The notes below the pieces were generated by a model that saw only the letters and a list, made by a program, of their open reading frames with translations, did no database searches and was not told where the DNA came from. Both the position numbers and the translations under genes were made by a program. From positions 868,001-932,000 of the forward strand of contig NZ_WKJI01000002.1 of NCBI RefSeq assembly GCF_009674685.1: a DNA stretch of 64,000 nucleotides. Reading direction: 5' to 3'. This document shows, piece after piece, positions 62,324 through 64,000 of the stretch. Within the stretch, counting starts at the first letter, position 1. Every line of letters starts with the position of its first letter. The stretch comes from Pedobacter puniceum. GTDB taxonomy: Bacteria; Bacteroidota; Bacteroidia; Sphingobacteriales; Sphingobacteriaceae.

Positions 62324-64000
62324 TTAATTAGTTGAAGCAATTTTAATATTATTTGTGTTTTGGATGTTATAGCCATCTACAGCAATTTCTACTTCTTTAT
62401 TTTGATATGGATACTCAACTTTAATTTTGCGAGTTTCGCCTGGTAATAAATTAAAATATCCATCAGAGAAATAAGCAGGTAAAATAATTTCTTTAGTCTG
62501 GCTATCTTTAAGATTTAACTTAATGGCAATTGCCGGAACTGATGATTTATTAGTTATGGTAAAATAGGTCTCAGAAGATTCTGCCTTTTTAGTGCTTGTT
62601 ACATTAATTCCCAATTTTGCACTTTCTAAATCATTAAAAGCCAAGAAATTGCCAACATTTTTATTGTTTTTCCAATAATCATTATCAGATATAATATTAC
62701 CGTTTTTATCTTTTAAAATTAATCTTACCAAATAATTGTTTGGTAAATTGGCAGGTAATGTGGCTTTAAATGCTTTATTTAATTGATTACTTAAGATATT
62801 TAAATTTGCTTTTTGTGTAAAGATTGATTTACCTTTCAAATCAAATACTTCTAAAGTTACTACCGCATTTTGTATAGATTTTAAAGATGTATTTACAACT
62901 ACAACCTGACTGTCGTTCAAATTCATTTGTACATGTATAGGTTCACAAGCTTTTTGAGAGGCGAAGTAAGAGCCAAAAGTTTCAAAATCCCATGAATAAA
63001 CTTGCCAAATCATACTTGGCCATGCAGGGTGGGTCATCCAAAGTAATAAACCACTAGTGTTATTCCACAACTTGCTATTCCAAGCCTCAAACATATGCCT
63101 ATGGCTATCATAGTTTACCATTTGTGCCTTTTTAGTAAATTCTTCTAAACTTGCAGAAGGTCCATACAGTGAATCAATTGTTTTAAGATATGGTTTTTGC
63201 CCGAAATGTAAATCGTGATAGTACCATACATCACTTATAGGCCAAACATCTTCTTTTGCCATCATTTTACGCATAGAAGCTGCCGTAGGAATAGATGGAG
63301 TGCCTAATTCTGTACTAAATCCATCGGCAAGTTTGTTAAAGTAAATCATGGGATGTTTTTGAAAGTCCCATGGACCACTATTTCTTAAATTTAATGATCT
63401 AGAATTTCCTTGATATAAACGAGTTCCGTCTTCTTTAGCGATTAAAGTGGCCAATTGTAAATCTAAACTTTTAGGAGCATAACCTTCGTTTCTTGGGCAC
63501 CAAACAGCAATTGAAGCATGATTTCTGTAACGCTTAACTACATCAATGGCATTATCCATAAACAAATGTTCATCCGATACATCTAGGTTATAGCCTAAGG
63601 TAGAAATCCAGAAGTCGTTCCAAACTAACATTCCGTATTCATCACATAAATCAAAAAATACTTCTTCTGTACTTTCACCAGTCCAGTTTCTAATCATGTT
63701 AAAATTAGCATCTTTATGTAGCTTAAAAGCAGGTTCTAGTTGTGCCCTAGACACTCTTTTCATGGCATCATCCATACCCCAGTTTCCGCCTTTGCAATAT
63801 ATTTTTTGTCCGTTTACCTTTATTACCAGAAAAGGAGCAGTACCAGTTTCTGTACTAGGTGTTAGAAGATTTGGATTTACATTTGGTAATAATGAAGGAA
63901 TAGAAACTTGTCTTGCTAATTCTCTTCTGTTAGCATTATCAAAAATTGGAGCTCCTGATTTTAGTGCGTTTATAGGATTAAATTCTACTCTTTTTGCTGG
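62324..64000 (-). CDS. GH2-family glycosidase (exo-beta-glucosaminidase / beta-mannosidase type), 5' end beyond window
   Basis: The frame is open from the window edge (64000) to the stop at 62324; the ATG at 63775 is internal. The visible ~558 residues begin in the beta-sandwich region and enter the TIM barrel at YCKGGNWGMDDAMKRV. The barrel contains NMIRNWTGESTEEVFFDLCDEYGMLVWNDFW, the acid/base motif WCPRNEGYAP, and a candidate nucleophile Glu in FSTELGTPSIP. C-terminal Ig-like domains follow. The pattern is closest to exo-beta-D-glucosaminidase (CsxA-like) or beta-mannosidase branches; specificity is open. It is the first visible gene of the minus-strand glycan cluster. Confidence 0.88.
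   Translation of the reverse strand, partial: PAKRVEFNPINALKSGAPIFDNANRRELARQVSIPSLLPNVNPNLLTPSTETGTAPFLVIKVNGQKIYCKGGNWGMDDAMKRVSRAQLEPAFKLHKDANFNMIRNWTGESTEEVFFDLCDEYGMLVWNDFWISTLGYNLDVSDEHLFMDNAIDVVKRYRNHASIAVWCPRNEGYAPKSLDLQLATLIAKEDGTRLYQGNSRSLNLRNSGPWDFQKHPMIYFNKLADGFSTELGTPSIPTAASMRKMMAKEDVWPISDVWYYHDLHFGQKPYLKTIDSLYGPSASLEEFTKKAQMVNYDSHRHMFEAWNSKLWNNTSGLLLWMTHPAWPSMIWQVYSWDFETFGSYFASQKACEPIHVQMNLNDSQVVVVNTSLKSIQNAVVTLEVFDLKGKSIFTQKANLNILSNQLNKAFKATLPANLPNNYLVRLILKDKNGNIISDNDYWKNNKNVGNFLAFNDLESAKLGINVTSTKKAESSETYFTITNKSSVPAIAIKLNLKDSQTKEIILPAYFSDGYFNLLPGETRKIKVEYPYQNKEVEIAVDGYNIQNTNNIKIASTN

Noticed and set aside
1-64000. CRISPR arrays, tRNA or rRNA genes, transposases, integrases
   Set aside because: None recognised on either strand by reading; short tRNAs cannot be excluded without a covariance search.

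Overview
The window reads as chromosomal DNA from a Bacteroidota bacterium, most likely a Sphingobacteriaceae member near Pedobacter. The basis is the AT-rich composition, scarce Shine-Dalgarno sequences, SusC/SusD, the gliding lipoprotein GldD, ECF sigma/FecR/TonB-receptor modules, LytS/LytTR signalling, futalosine-pathway menaquinone genes, DUF4920 and DUF2752 proteins, and a GH116/GH2 glycan locus. Genus is inference. No rRNA, tRNA, CRISPR array, transposase or integrase was seen.

Layout. 1-3300: end of an alcohol-dehydrogenase-family gene, convergent with a LytTR regulator/LytS-type kinase operon that has two 21-bp-phased direct repeats upstream, then a gene-poor stretch with short palindromes. 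3308-13425: mostly housekeeping (RadA, DUF4920 lipoprotein, ALDH7, TPR protein, phosphosulfolactate synthase family, AroE, GldD, a TM2/DUF2752/secreted-protein cluster). 13479-20358 (minus): ECF sigma, FecR anti-sigma, SusC, SusD. 20659-29814: rhomboid protease, hydrolase, MBL enzyme, LolC/E-type permease, MqnD and MqnB, QueD and FolE, FabD, and an unlisted 45-codon ORF. 29927-37071: a giant NtrY-like kinase translationally coupled to a large outer-membrane barrel protein.

36975-38874 is the most striking region. A 97-bp sequence that is the exact 3' end of the barrel gene, including its stop codon, is repeated perfectly about 1.8 kb downstream. The two copies bracket a three-gene minus-strand operon: Xre repressor, ImmA/IrrE metallopeptidase, PIN-type nuclease. 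This looks like a small toxin-antitoxin or defence cassette inserted at a gene end with regeneration of that end, and no recombinase is present.

38967-43898 is a cell-surface signalling module (ECF sigma, FecR, TonB receptor, PepSY-like lipoprotein). The first and last genes share an upstream motif, AGGGTAA-N7-YTTCATCGGT, a candidate recognition site for the module's own sigma factor. 44616-55464 is a Kdp potassium-uptake locus with an NtrC-type sigma-54 activator, three microproteins (one is KdpF), KdpABC, a porin, and KdpD split into a stand-alone sensor domain and a separate kinase. A reversed S23/four-helix-bundle gene with repeat-rich flanks sits between kdpA and kdpB. 55556-64000 (minus): a PhoD-like phosphatase, then a glycan-catabolism cluster (GH2, TIM-barrel hydrolase-like protein, ROK kinase, GH116, RbsD/FucU-like lipoprotein) that runs off the window end.
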